From Ruminococcaceae bacterium UBA6845 (GTDB taxonomy: Bacteria > Bacillota > Clostridia > Oscillospirales > Acutalibacteraceae): a DNA stretch of 64,000 bases. Below the pieces are notes generated by a model that searched no databases, had not been told where the DNA came from, and saw nothing but the letters and a program-made list of their open reading frames with translations. The stretch is from positions 62,001 to 126,000 of the forward strand of contig DKDP01000033.1 in assembly GCA_002449395.1 (NCBI GenBank). The letters are read 5' to 3'. Position numbers and translations under genes: made by a program. Position 1 is the first letter of the stretch. Every line of letters starts with the position of its first letter. Positions 48,741 to 57,444 of the stretch are shown here, piece by piece.

Positions 48741-50672
48741 ATGAAAAAGAATAAAACAAATATAAACGACGTTCCTCTTTATCTCTTCCATAAGGGGCAG
48801 AACGCCAAGACATATGAATTTCTCGGTTCACACCGTTCGGGCAAGGACGGGGTTGTGTTCCGTGTCTGGGCACCCCATGCGGCGGCGGTCAGCGTGGTAG
48901 GCGATTTCAACGAATGGGATCCCGAAAAAAATCCTATGAAAAAGCTCGAGGACAACGCTGTTTGGGAGTGTAAAATCAAAGGAATAAAGCAGTTTGACAA
49001 CTATAAATACTGTATAACCACGCAAACGGGCGAGCTTCGCTACAAGGCAGATCCCTACGGTTTTCACGCCGAGACCCGTCCCGAGACTGCCTCAAAGTTT
49101 TACGATATTGACGGCTACGCTTGGAAAGATGAAAAATGGATGGCAAAAAGAAAGACAACCAACGTCTATGAAAGCCCTGTAAACATCTATGAGGTGCACG
49201 CAGGCTCCTGGAAACAGCACGAGGACGGAAATTTTCTTTCTTACCGTCAATTAGCAGACGAATTGACAAAATATGTCAAGGATATGGGATATACTCATAT
49301 TGAGTTGCTTCCGATATGCGAGCATCCGTTTGACGGATCGTGGGGATATCAGGTAACGGGTTATTTTGCACCGACGTCACGTTACGGCGAGCCGAAGGAC
49401 TTTATGTACTTCGTTGATAAGTGCCACCGTGAGGGCATCGGCGTTATTCTCGACTGGGTGCCCGCCCATTTTCCGAAAGACGCACACGGACTTTATGAAT
49501 TTGATGGCCAGAGCTGTTACGAATACGACGATATCCGCAAGGGCGAGCATTTGCAGTGGGGCACAAAGATTTTTGACTACGGACGTAATGAAGTCAGGAG
49601 CTTTCTCACCTCATCGGCGATGTTCTGGCTTGAAAAATATCACGTCGACGGACTGCGTGTTGACGCCGTTGCCTCAATGCTCTACCTTGATTACGGCAGG
49701 AACGACGGCGAGTGGATTGCCAATAAAAACGGTGGCAGAGAGAACCTTGAGGCTGTGGAGTTTTTACAGAATCTCAACATCTCAATCTTCCGTGAGCATC
49801 CCGACGTTATGATGATCGCCGAGGAGAGCACATCGTGGCCGCTGGTTTCAAAGCCCGTCTGCGACGGAGGACTCGGATTCAACTTCAAATGGAATATGGG
49901 TTGGATGAATGACTGCCTGAAATATTTTTCTATGGACGGCATCTTCAGAAAGTTTAACCACAACTGCCTGACGTTCTCGTTCTTCTATGCCTTTTCGGAA
50001 AACTTTGTGCTTCCGATTTCACATGACGAGGTTGTTCACGGCAAATGCTCGATGATCGGTAAAATGCCGGGCGAATATGACGAAAAATTTGCAGGACTCA
50101 GAGCGTTCTACGCTTATATGGCTGCTCATCCGGGCAAAAAGCTCCTGTTTATGGGTCAGGAATTTGCCCAGTTCATCGAGTGGAATTACAAGCAGGGACT
50201 TGACTGGCTGCTGCTCGACTATGAAAAGCACGCAAAGATGCAGTCATATGTGCGCACGCTGAACAAGCTCTATCAAAAGAACAGTCCCCTCTGGCAGATC
50301 GACTACGACTGGGAGGGATTCAACTGGATCAGCAACGATGATGTTGACAATTCCGTCATTTCTTTCAGAAGAATCGACAGGGATAAAAAGGAAATTATTG
50401 CGGTCTGCAACTTCACCAATGTTGAGCGCAGCGGCTACCGAATCGGCGTACCGAGGGCGGGAACCTACAAGGTTATTCTCAACACCGACGCCGAGGAGTT
50501 CGGCGGCAGCGGCAAGGGCACCGCAGTTAAAGTAAAGAGTGAAAAAATTCCGATGCACGGCTTCGACAACAGCATAGCGCTTGACCTTGCGGGACTGAGT
50601 GTTATCTACCTGACGCCGCCGGCAAAGAGAAAAACAACAAAGAAAAATACGACTGAAAAAGTCAGCAAATAA
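48741..50672 (+). CDS. glgB: 1,4-alpha-glucan branching enzyme
   Basis: GlgB (643 aa) makes alpha-1,6 branches in glycogen. After an N-terminal CBM48 module (about 30-130; VFRVWAPHAAAVSVVGDFNE) the GH13 barrel follows, with VDGLRVDAVASMLYLD (nucleophile Asp), MMIAEESTSWP (acid/base Glu) and LPISHDEVVHG (third Asp). A C-terminal beta domain and a basic KRKTTKKNTTEKV tail end the protein. The ATG at 48741 follows AGAGGTGA. It begins the glgB-glgC-glgD-glgA order. Confidence 0.96.
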   Translation: MKKNKTNINDVPLYLFHKGQNAKTYEFLGSHRSGKDGVVFRVWAPHAAAVSVVGDFNEWDPEKNPMKKLEDNAVWECKIKGIKQFDNYKYCITTQTGELRYKADPYGFHAETRPETASKFYDIDGYAWKDEKWMAKRKTTNVYESPVNIYEVHAGSWKQHEDGNFLSYRQLADELTKYVKDMGYTHIELLPICEHPFDGSWGYQVTGYFAPTSRYGEPKDFMYFVDKCHREGIGVILDWVPAHFPKDAHGLYEFDGQSCYEYDDIRKGEHLQWGTKIFDYGRNEVRSFLTSSAMFWLEKYHVDGLRVDAVASMLYLDYGRNDGEWIANKNGGRENLEAVEFLQNLNISIFREHPDVMMIAEESTSWPLVSKPVCDGGLGFNFKWNMGWMNDCLKYFSMDGIFRKFNHNCLTFSFFYAFSENFVLPISHDEVVHGKCSMIGKMPGEYDEKFAGLRAFYAYMAAHPGKKLLFMGQEFAQFIEWNYKQGLDWLLLDYEKHAKMQSYVRTLNKLYQKNSPLWQIDYDWEGFNWISNDDVDNSVISFRRIDRDKKEIIAVCNFTNVERSGYRIGVPRAGTYKVILNTDAEEFGGSGKGTAVKVKSEKIPMHGFDNSIALDLAGLSVIYLTPPAKRKTTKKNTTEKVSK

Positions 50673-50685
50673 AGGAGGAATAGTA

Positions 50686-51897
50686 ATGTCCCGAAAACAT
50701 GAATGTATCGCAATGCTCCTCGCAGGCGGACAGGGAAGCCGCCTCGGTATTCTTACAAAGAACATTGCAAAGCCCGCCGTTCCCTACGGCGGTAAATACC
50801 GAATTATTGATTTCCCGCTTTCAAACTGCGTAAACTCCGGCATATATACTGTCGGCGTTCTCACCCAGTACCAGCCGCTTGAATTAAACGACTACATCGG
50901 CAACGGACAGGCATGGGATCTTGACCGTGCCGACGGCGGCGTTCACATTCTCTCCCCCTATCAGCAGATATCGGGTACCGAGTGGTATAAGGGAACCGCC
51001 AACGCAATTTATCAGAACATCAACTTCATCGACAGATATGATCCGGAGTATGTGCTCGTTCTCTCGGGCGACCATATCTATAAGATGGATTATTCCAAGA
51101 TGATTTCTTTCCACAAGGAGAAGAATGCGGACTGCACAATCGCTATGCTTGAGGTTCCGTGGGAGGAGGCTTCCCGTTTCGGACTTATGCTCGTCAACGA
51201 CGACGGCTCAATCGCCGAGTTTGAGGAGAAGCCGAAAAATCCACGTTCAAACAAGGCATCGATGGGCGTTTACGTTTTCTCGTGGAAAAAGCTCAGACAG
51301 TACCTGCTTGACGACGAGGCAAATCCGAACTCCAGCAACGACTTCGGCAAGGATCTTATCCCTGCAATGCACGCCGCTCACGAGAGACTTTTCGCCTATG
51401 AATTTGACGGCTACTGGAAAGATGTCGGAACAATCGACAGCCTTTGGGAGGCTAACCTTGACCTGCTGAATCCGAAGGTTGATCTCGATCTTACGGACAC
51501 AAGCTGGAAAATCTATGCCAAGGATCCGATCACGGGACCGCATTATGTTTCCGACACCGCTAAGGTTCAGAACTCTATGGTTGCCGAGGGCTGTGAGATT
51601 GAGGGCGAGGTTGATTTCTCCGTTCTCTTTGCAAACGTCACTGTCGAGGAGGGCGCAATCGTCAAGGATTCGATCGTTATGCCCGGCAGTGTGATCAAAA
51701 AGGGTGCGGTCGTTCAGTATGCGATCGTTGCCGAGAATGTCACCGTTGAGGAGGGCGCTAAGGTCGGCAAACGTCCCGAGGAGATGGAGAACCTCGAGGA
51801 TTGGGGCGTTTCGGTCGTCGGAATGGGCGTCAACATCGGCAAGGGCGCAACGGTTGAGCCGAAAGCAATGATCGGCGAAGATGTAAAGGAGGCGTAA
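50686..51897 (+). CDS. glgC: glucose-1-phosphate adenylyltransferase, catalytic subunit
   Basis: GlgC (403 aa) makes ADP-glucose, the committed step of glycogen synthesis. The nucleotide loop LLAGGQGSRLGILTKNIAKP is intact, with DFPLSNCVNSGIYTVGVLTQ, the catalytic GDHIYKMDY and the sugar-binding EEKPKNP motif. The C-terminal left-handed beta helix (about 300-400) carries the hexapeptide repeats. In Firmicutes GlgC usually pairs with GlgD, encoded 3 nt downstream. Confidence 0.96.
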   Translation: MSRKHECIAMLLAGGQGSRLGILTKNIAKPAVPYGGKYRIIDFPLSNCVNSGIYTVGVLTQYQPLELNDYIGNGQAWDLDRADGGVHILSPYQQISGTEWYKGTANAIYQNINFIDRYDPEYVLVLSGDHIYKMDYSKMISFHKEKNADCTIAMLEVPWEEASRFGLMLVNDDGSIAEFEEKPKNPRSNKASMGVYVFSWKKLRQYLLDDEANPNSSNDFGKDLIPAMHAAHERLFAYEFDGYWKDVGTIDSLWEANLDLLNPKVDLDLTDTSWKIYAKDPITGPHYVSDTAKVQNSMVAEGCEIEGEVDFSVLFANVTVEEGAIVKDSIVMPGSVIKKGAVVQYAIVAENVTVEEGAKVGKRPEEMENLEDWGVSVVGMGVNIGKGATVEPKAMIGEDVKEA

Positions 51898-51900
51898 ACA

Positions 51901-53010
51901 ATGAGAGCAAATAATGTACTCGGACTTATATTTTCAAATACATACGATAATTATCTCAGTGAGATAACGTCGGTTCGCTCCATGGGTTCCGTGCCTTACG
52001 GCTGTCGCTACCGTTTGATCGACTTCCAGCTTTCCGCTATGGTTAACAGCGGCATCGGCAAGGTCGGTATCATCACAAAGAGCAACTATCAGTCCCTTAT
52101 GGATCACGTCGGACACGGCAGAGCCTGGGATCTTTCAAGGAAAAACGGCGGACTTTATCTTCTTCCGCCTTTCAATATCGGCACAACGGGTATCTACTCC
52201 AACAAGATCGAGGCTATCTCGAGCGCGATGAACTTCCTGCGCAATTCGGAGGAGGAGTACGTCCTTATGTCCGACTGCAATACGATTTACAACGTAGATT
52301 TCAGGGATATGTTTGACCGTCACTTAAAGACGGGCGCAGATATAACGATCGCCTACAAGCACACCGCCGCTCCCGCAATCCGTGAGCTTACAAAATTCGA
52401 GCTTGCGGGCGACGGCAGAATCACATCAATAAGCCGCAGAACTGACGACGAGGCAAACTATTCGCTGAACGTTATCTTTATGAGAAAATCTCTTCTTGAG
52501 AGACTTATCTCGGAGGCGATCGGTCTCGGATATCATTCGTTCACCGAGGACGTTCTTCAGAAGAATATCAAGTCGCTGAAGATTTACGGCTGTGAGTTTG
52601 ACGGCTATGTCAGGACGATCGACGGTATTCAAAGCTACTTTGAGGCGAATATGGATCTTCTCAAAAAGGAGAACCGCAAATCGCTCTTCTCAAAGGAAAA
52701 GCCTGTATTCACAAAGGTCAAGGACGATGTTCCCGCTATCTACGGTCTCGATTCGCACGCTTCAAATTCGCTTATTGCGGACGGCTGTGTGGTCGAGGGC
52801 ACGGTTGAGAACAGCGTTCTGTTCAGAGGCGTTCATATCGGCAAGGGTGCGGTTGTCAAAAACTGCGTGCTTATGCAGAACGCATATATCAGCGACGACG
52901 TCAAGCTCAACTGCGTAATCGCCGACAAGAATGTAGTTATCAAGCCCAACAAAAATCTTTCGGGCGATGTCAAGTTCCCTGTATTCATCGGAAAGGGAAT
53001 AGTAATCTGA
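51901..53010 (+). CDS. glgD: glucose-1-phosphate adenylyltransferase, GlgD subunit
   Basis: GlgD (369 aa) is a GlgC relative that acts as a modulating partner in Firmicutes. The N-terminus ANNVLGLIFSNTYDNYLSE lacks the glycine-rich GGxGxRL loop of GlgC, consistent with loss of catalysis, but the fold motifs YRLIDFQLSAMVNSGIGKVG and DHVGHGRAWDLSRKNGG are kept. The C-terminal beta helix is shorter. It lies 3 nt after glgC and 15 nt before glgA. Confidence 0.94.
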   Translation: MRANNVLGLIFSNTYDNYLSEITSVRSMGSVPYGCRYRLIDFQLSAMVNSGIGKVGIITKSNYQSLMDHVGHGRAWDLSRKNGGLYLLPPFNIGTTGIYSNKIEAISSAMNFLRNSEEEYVLMSDCNTIYNVDFRDMFDRHLKTGADITIAYKHTAAPAIRELTKFELAGDGRITSISRRTDDEANYSLNVIFMRKSLLERLISEAIGLGYHSFTEDVLQKNIKSLKIYGCEFDGYVRTIDGIQSYFEANMDLLKKENRKSLFSKEKPVFTKVKDDVPAIYGLDSHASNSLIADGCVVEGTVENSVLFRGVHIGKGAVVKNCVLMQNAYISDDVKLNCVIADKNVVIKPNKNLSGDVKFPVFIGKGIVI

Positions 53011-53025
53011 GAAAGGATGAGATAG

Positions 53026-54447
53026 ATGAAAGTTTTATATGCTTCCTCCGAAGCTCTCCCGTTTATGGCGAGCGGCGGACTCGGCGATGTTGCGGGCTCA
53101 CTGCCGCATGCGCTGAGAAAAAGGCTTATCGGCTGCCGTGTAGTTATGCCGATGTATGATACGATCAAGCAGGAGCTCAAGGACAAGATGAAGTTCATCA
53201 CTCACATCTCCGTCCCCGTTGCCTGGAGACGTCAGTACTGCGGAATTTTTGAGGCAAAGTACAACGGCGTTATATATTATCTTCTTGATAATCAGTATTA
53301 TTTCAAGCGTGACACAATCTACGGTCACTATGATGATGCGGAGAGATTTGCATTTTTCTCACGTGCCGTTCTTGAGATAATTCCCTACATTGATTTCAAA
53401 CCCGACATTATCCATTGCAATGACTGGCAGACGGCTCTTACTCCCGTTTACTACTCTGCAATGTATGCAAACTCACCGGGTTATGAAAACATCAAAACGA
53501 TTTTCACAATTCACAACATTCAGTATCAGGGAATTTACGGCAAGGAGCTTCTTGAGGATGTTCTCGGAATCCCTGCCAACAAGGCTTCCCTGCTCGAATA
53601 TGACGGATGCGTAAACTTTATGAAGGGCGCTATTGAATGCGCCGACAAGGTTACGACCGTCAGCCCGTCCTATGCCGATGAAATTCTTGACCCGTGGTAT
53701 TCGCACGGTCTTGATTCAATCCTCAATGACCGCCGCTATAAGCTCAGCGGAATACTTAACGGTATTGACACGGTAGGATACGATCCCGCAACAGACAAAT
53801 GCATCAAGGCTAATTTCTCCGCCGACGATGTTTCGGGCAAGAAGATTGACAAAGAGGAGCTTCAGAAAGAAATGGGACTTCCTGTTAAGCCGGGCGTTCC
53901 CGTAATCGGAATGGTTACAAGACTTGTTTCCCATAAGGGACTTGATCTTGTCAAGGGTATTCTTGATGAACTGCTTGCAACATCCGAGATGCAGCTGGTT
54001 GTTCTCGGTTCGGGCGACTATGAATACGAAAGCTATTTCCGTTGGATTGCCGACAAATATCCCGACAAGGTCGGCTTGAGAATCGGTTTTGTTCCCGAGC
54101 TTGCAAGAAAGATTTATGCAGGAGCGGATATGTTCCTTATGCCGTCAAAGAGTGAGCCCTGCGGACTTTCCCAGATGGTTGCGCTCCGTTACGGCACGGT
54201 TCCGATCGTTCGTGAGACCGGCGGATTGAGAGATTCAATCACCGACTGCGGCGACGGCAAGGGCAACGGCTTCACCTTCAAGAGCTACAACGCTCACGAT
54301 ATGCTCGACGCTATCCGCCGTGCGCTTACCCTCTACTACAACGGAGATTGGAGTACCCTCGTTCTCCGTGCGCTCAACTGTGATTTCAGCTGGGGACGCT
54401 CTGCGAACGCTTACATCCGACTTTATAAGGAAACATTAAAAGGCTGA
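53026..54447 (+). CDS. glgA: glycogen synthase (ADP-glucose)
   Basis: GlgA (473 aa, GT5) extends glycogen chains with ADP-glucose. The N-terminus KVLYASSEALPFMASGGLGD has the nucleotide-binding GGL but with A-S in place of the E. coli K-T, as in some clostridial enzymes. The C-terminal domain shows VTRLVSHKGLDLVKGILDEL and the signature PSKSEPCGLSQMVALRYGTV with the catalytic glutamate. It ends the core glycogen genes; a 13-bp hairpin follows. Confidence 0.95.
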   Translation: MKVLYASSEALPFMASGGLGDVAGSLPHALRKRLIGCRVVMPMYDTIKQELKDKMKFITHISVPVAWRRQYCGIFEAKYNGVIYYLLDNQYYFKRDTIYGHYDDAERFAFFSRAVLEIIPYIDFKPDIIHCNDWQTALTPVYYSAMYANSPGYENIKTIFTIHNIQYQGIYGKELLEDVLGIPANKASLLEYDGCVNFMKGAIECADKVTTVSPSYADEILDPWYSHGLDSILNDRRYKLSGILNGIDTVGYDPATDKCIKANFSADDVSGKKIDKEELQKEMGLPVKPGVPVIGMVTRLVSHKGLDLVKGILDELLATSEMQLVVLGSGDYEYESYFRWIADKYPDKVGLRIGFVPELARKIYAGADMFLMPSKSEPCGLSQMVALRYGTVPIVRETGGLRDSITDCGDGKGNGFTFKSYNAHDMLDAIRRALTLYYNGDWSTLVLRALNCDFSWGRSANAYIRLYKETLKG

Positions 54448-54457
54448 ATAAAAATCA

Positions 54458-54488
54458 AACTGTCCCGGCGAACTCCGTCGGGGCAGTT
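54458..54488 (+). repeat. intercistronic hairpin after glgA
   Basis: AACTGTCCCGGCG pairs with CGTCGGGGCAGTT over 13 bp with two G-U wobbles and a 5-nt loop. No T-run follows, so it is more likely a stability or processing hairpin, which would let the glg genes be expressed at a different level from the genes downstream. Confidence 0.6.
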
Positions 54489-54507
54489 GTAAAGGAATAC
54501 ATATTAT

Positions 54508-55185
54508 ATGAAATCATATTACATTCAACTCATCCGCAACGGACTGACCGAGGGCAACGTCAGCGGAAAATATGTCGGTCACATTGACGAGCCGCTCAGC
54601 GATGAGGGAATCGCTCAGATCGAGCAGATGAAAAAGGACTACAAATATCCTCCTGTTGACGCAGTTTTTGCAAGCCCGCTGTCACGCTGTACTCAAACGG
54701 CGAAAATTATCTATCCGAATTGCGAACCCATCGTTATAAACGGACTGATTGAATACAACTTCGGCGAATTTGAGGGTAAAACGGCGGAGGAATTGCAGGA
54801 TCACCCTGTTTTTCCCGACTGGCTGGCAGGCAAAAAGGGCGTTGAACCGCCGTTCGGCGAGAGCAACGACGAGTTTGCAAACCGAATCGCAAACGCATTT
54901 ATAAAGATCGTTGACGGACTGATCGAGACGGGCGTTACGCACACGGCGATTATCACCCACGGCGGAGTTATTATGGCTCTTCTGACACTGTTCGGACTGC
55001 CGCAGGCTCCGATGCACGAGTGGCTGACTCCCGGCGGATGCGGATACACAATAAGAATAACGCCCTCACTTTGGTCGCAGGGACGCAAGGTTGAGGTTAT
55101 CGCTCAGATTCCCGAGGTTGAGGGCGAAAAGGACAGCTTCGGTCCGGATGACGACTTCAATGTTGAGGATTATATTAACGATTAA
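54508..55185 (+). CDS. histidine-phosphatase superfamily protein lacking the catalytic histidine
   Basis: This 225-aa protein has the phosphoglycerate-mutase/phosphatase fold but the motif that normally reads L-x-R-H-G-x-T is LIRNGLTEGN: the phosphorylated histidine is Asn (codon AAC). Other parts are kept: the second Arg in SPLSRCTQTA, EYNFGEFEGKT and the second His in IITHGGVIMALL. It is thus probably unable to act through the usual phosphohistidine and may bind a sugar phosphate without hydrolysis. The C-terminal 30 residues are acidic. It follows glgA by 60 nt with a hairpin in the gap. Confidence 0.85.
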   Translation: MKSYYIQLIRNGLTEGNVSGKYVGHIDEPLSDEGIAQIEQMKKDYKYPPVDAVFASPLSRCTQTAKIIYPNCEPIVINGLIEYNFGEFEGKTAEELQDHPVFPDWLAGKKGVEPPFGESNDEFANRIANAFIKIVDGLIETGVTHTAIITHGGVIMALLTLFGLPQAPMHEWLTPGGCGYTIRITPSLWSQGRKVEVIAQIPEVEGEKDSFGPDDDFNVEDYIND

Positions 55186-55218
55186 GAATATTTCGTTCAA
55201 GAAATAAGGAGCGTTTAA

Positions 55219-57432
55219 ATGAATAAATACAGAACGGTTATAAAAACAAATAAATTTCCTCAGCTCACACGCAGGGTTTTCACAACGGCGGACGGGCTGA
55301 AATCGGATAACATTACCGCAATGCGCTTTGACAACAACGGCGTTCTTTTCGTCGGTACGGATAAGGGTCTTGCACGTTTTGACGGTGAGAAATTTTCTCC
55401 CGTTGCGATCGGCGCAAAGGATCCGTCAATTTCAATGATTTATTTCAACGAAAAAAATCATATGTTTGTCGGCGTAGGCAACTCGATGCTTGAATTTGAC
55501 GGCAAGAAGAAAGTATCCGAGAAAAAATTCAGCTCCAAGCTCGTTGACGTCAAGGTTGATCTTGACGGTGCAACGTGGATTCTTACCGAGAGTGTTCTCT
55601 ACAAGCTCGGTGAAAACGGCTATGATATCGAAATAGGTGTTCCCGGAAAGGGAAGCTGTCTTGCCGTTTATAAAAACAACAAGGTTTATGTCGGAACAGA
55701 GGGCGGCGGACTTCACGCTCTCGTCGGCAAGCGCTGGCACTGGTCGGAGCTTATGGAGGGTGTAACGGGTATTCTCAGCAACACGATCACCTGCCTTTAC
55801 ATAGATCCCGTCGGCAGCATCTGGGTCGGCACCGACAAGGGCGTTTGCGTATATGACGACAGCAGCTATTGGCTCGATCATTCAAAAATCGACGGTCTGC
55901 CCGAGGCTCATATTACGGGTATGGCGATCGCCGAAAACGGAGATAAATATTTTTCGACAACAACAGGTCTCATTCATCAGCACAACGGCAGACTTTCCTA
56001 CTACGGCTACAAGCGCTGGCTTCCGAGCCCAAATGCAACGGGAGTTGCGATTTCTCCCGACGGCTCCGTCTGCGTTTCGACCGACAAGGGCATCAGCCTC
56101 TTTGAGACTAAGATGATATCACTTAGAGAAAAGGCAGCAATACTCCGTGCTCAGACGGAGAAATATAACGTTCGTTACGGCTATGTTATTGACCGTGACC
56201 TTGAGCACGAGGGAGTTCTCTCAACGGACGAGGGTCACATCCTCGCCTCCGACAACGAGGGACTTTGGACAGGACTTTATGTTGCGGCGCTTTGCTTTGA
56301 ATATGCCTGCACAAAGGATCCCGAGGTTCGCAAGGACGCTCACAGAAGCCTGCTTGCGATGATCCGCCTGACCGAGATTACGGGCATTGAGGGATTTTTT
56401 GCACGTGCGATAAGATATGCCGACGCAGTTGACTACGGCACAGGCGCACGCCACGAATGGCACGTCACAAAGGATGCCGAGGGCAGGGAGTGCGAATGGC
56501 TCGGAGAGACCTCCTCGGACGAGGTTGTCGGTCATTTTTACTGCTATGCTAACTATTTCGACCTTGTTGCCGACGATGAGGAAAAGAAGCTCATTGCCGA
56601 CACGGTAAGGAAGATACTCGACCATATAATCGACCACAATTTCCATCTTGTCGACACCGACGGACTGCCGACCACATGGGCAAACTGGGATCCCGACCTG
56701 CTCAACAACGATCACAAGTGGGTCTATGAAAAGGGCACGAACTCACTCCAGATGCTCACATTTCTGAAGATCGGATACCATATCACGGGCGACGAAAAGT
56801 ACGAAAAGCTCTTTGTTGAGCTCGCCGGCAAAAAGCACTTTGCAATGAATCTTATGCAGTATAAGATTCCCGACGGACATCTTCTGCACATTGACGACAA
56901 CCACGATTTTCTGATGATTTCGCTTCTGATGAAATATACGGATGATCCGAACCTCCGTTCAATCTTCGCAATGGGACTGGCCCATCACTGGGAGGACGAA
57001 AAAGTCGAAAGAAACGCATTTTTCAACTTTGTCTACGGCGCAGTAACGGGCGAGTGGTACAATGCGGATGATTGCATTGATGAGCTTATGGATATGCCGA
57101 CAGATCAGGTTATGTGGCAGCTTTACAACAGCTATCGCAAGGATCTGAAATGGGATATGGCTCCGGCGGATATCGGTATGCCGCCTCAGCTCTTTGAACC
57201 GCTTCCGGCTCACGAGAGAAGAATAACAAGCAACGACAGCAACCGCTTCACCGTTGATAGCGGTGCGGAGGACGTCGCTCAGGAGATATTCAAAAAATCC
57301 GACGAGCCGACAGCTTACACGATGTTCCCGGGAACAGGCAACGACAAGGGACTTGTACTGAAAACCTGCACAAACTTTACTCATCCTTACTGGTTTGCAA
57401 GATATTACGGTCTTATTGAGGACTGCGAATAA
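55219..57432 (+). CDS. beta-propeller fused to an alpha-helical toroid-like domain
   Basis: This 737-aa protein has an N-terminal propeller (about 20-305) with blades marked by LFVGTDKGLARFDG, KVYVGTEGGGLHAL, SIWVGTDKGVCVYDD and SVCVSTDKGISLFE, like the sensor propellers of hybrid two-component systems. No kinase follows; instead a helical domain of about 400 residues (LASDNEGLWTGLYVAALCFE, WLGETSSDEVVGHFYCYANY, TTWANWDPDLLNNDHKWVYE) looks like the (alpha/alpha)6 toroid of glycoside hydrolases or epimerases. There is no signal peptide. The acidic residues E and D in these segments are candidates for a carbohydrate active site. I do not know the family. Confidence 0.7.
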   Translation: MNKYRTVIKTNKFPQLTRRVFTTADGLKSDNITAMRFDNNGVLFVGTDKGLARFDGEKFSPVAIGAKDPSISMIYFNEKNHMFVGVGNSMLEFDGKKKVSEKKFSSKLVDVKVDLDGATWILTESVLYKLGENGYDIEIGVPGKGSCLAVYKNNKVYVGTEGGGLHALVGKRWHWSELMEGVTGILSNTITCLYIDPVGSIWVGTDKGVCVYDDSSYWLDHSKIDGLPEAHITGMAIAENGDKYFSTTTGLIHQHNGRLSYYGYKRWLPSPNATGVAISPDGSVCVSTDKGISLFETKMISLREKAAILRAQTEKYNVRYGYVIDRDLEHEGVLSTDEGHILASDNEGLWTGLYVAALCFEYACTKDPEVRKDAHRSLLAMIRLTEITGIEGFFARAIRYADAVDYGTGARHEWHVTKDAEGRECEWLGETSSDEVVGHFYCYANYFDLVADDEEKKLIADTVRKILDHIIDHNFHLVDTDGLPTTWANWDPDLLNNDHKWVYEKGTNSLQMLTFLKIGYHITGDEKYEKLFVELAGKKHFAMNLMQYKIPDGHLLHIDDNHDFLMISLLMKYTDDPNLRSIFAMGLAHHWEDEKVERNAFFNFVYGAVTGEWYNADDCIDELMDMPTDQVMWQLYNSYRKDLKWDMAPADIGMPPQLFEPLPAHERRITSNDSNRFTVDSGAEDVAQEIFKKSDEPTAYTMFPGTGNDKGLVLKTCTNFTHPYWFARYYGLIEDCE

Positions 57433-57444
57433 GGAGTGAATGAA

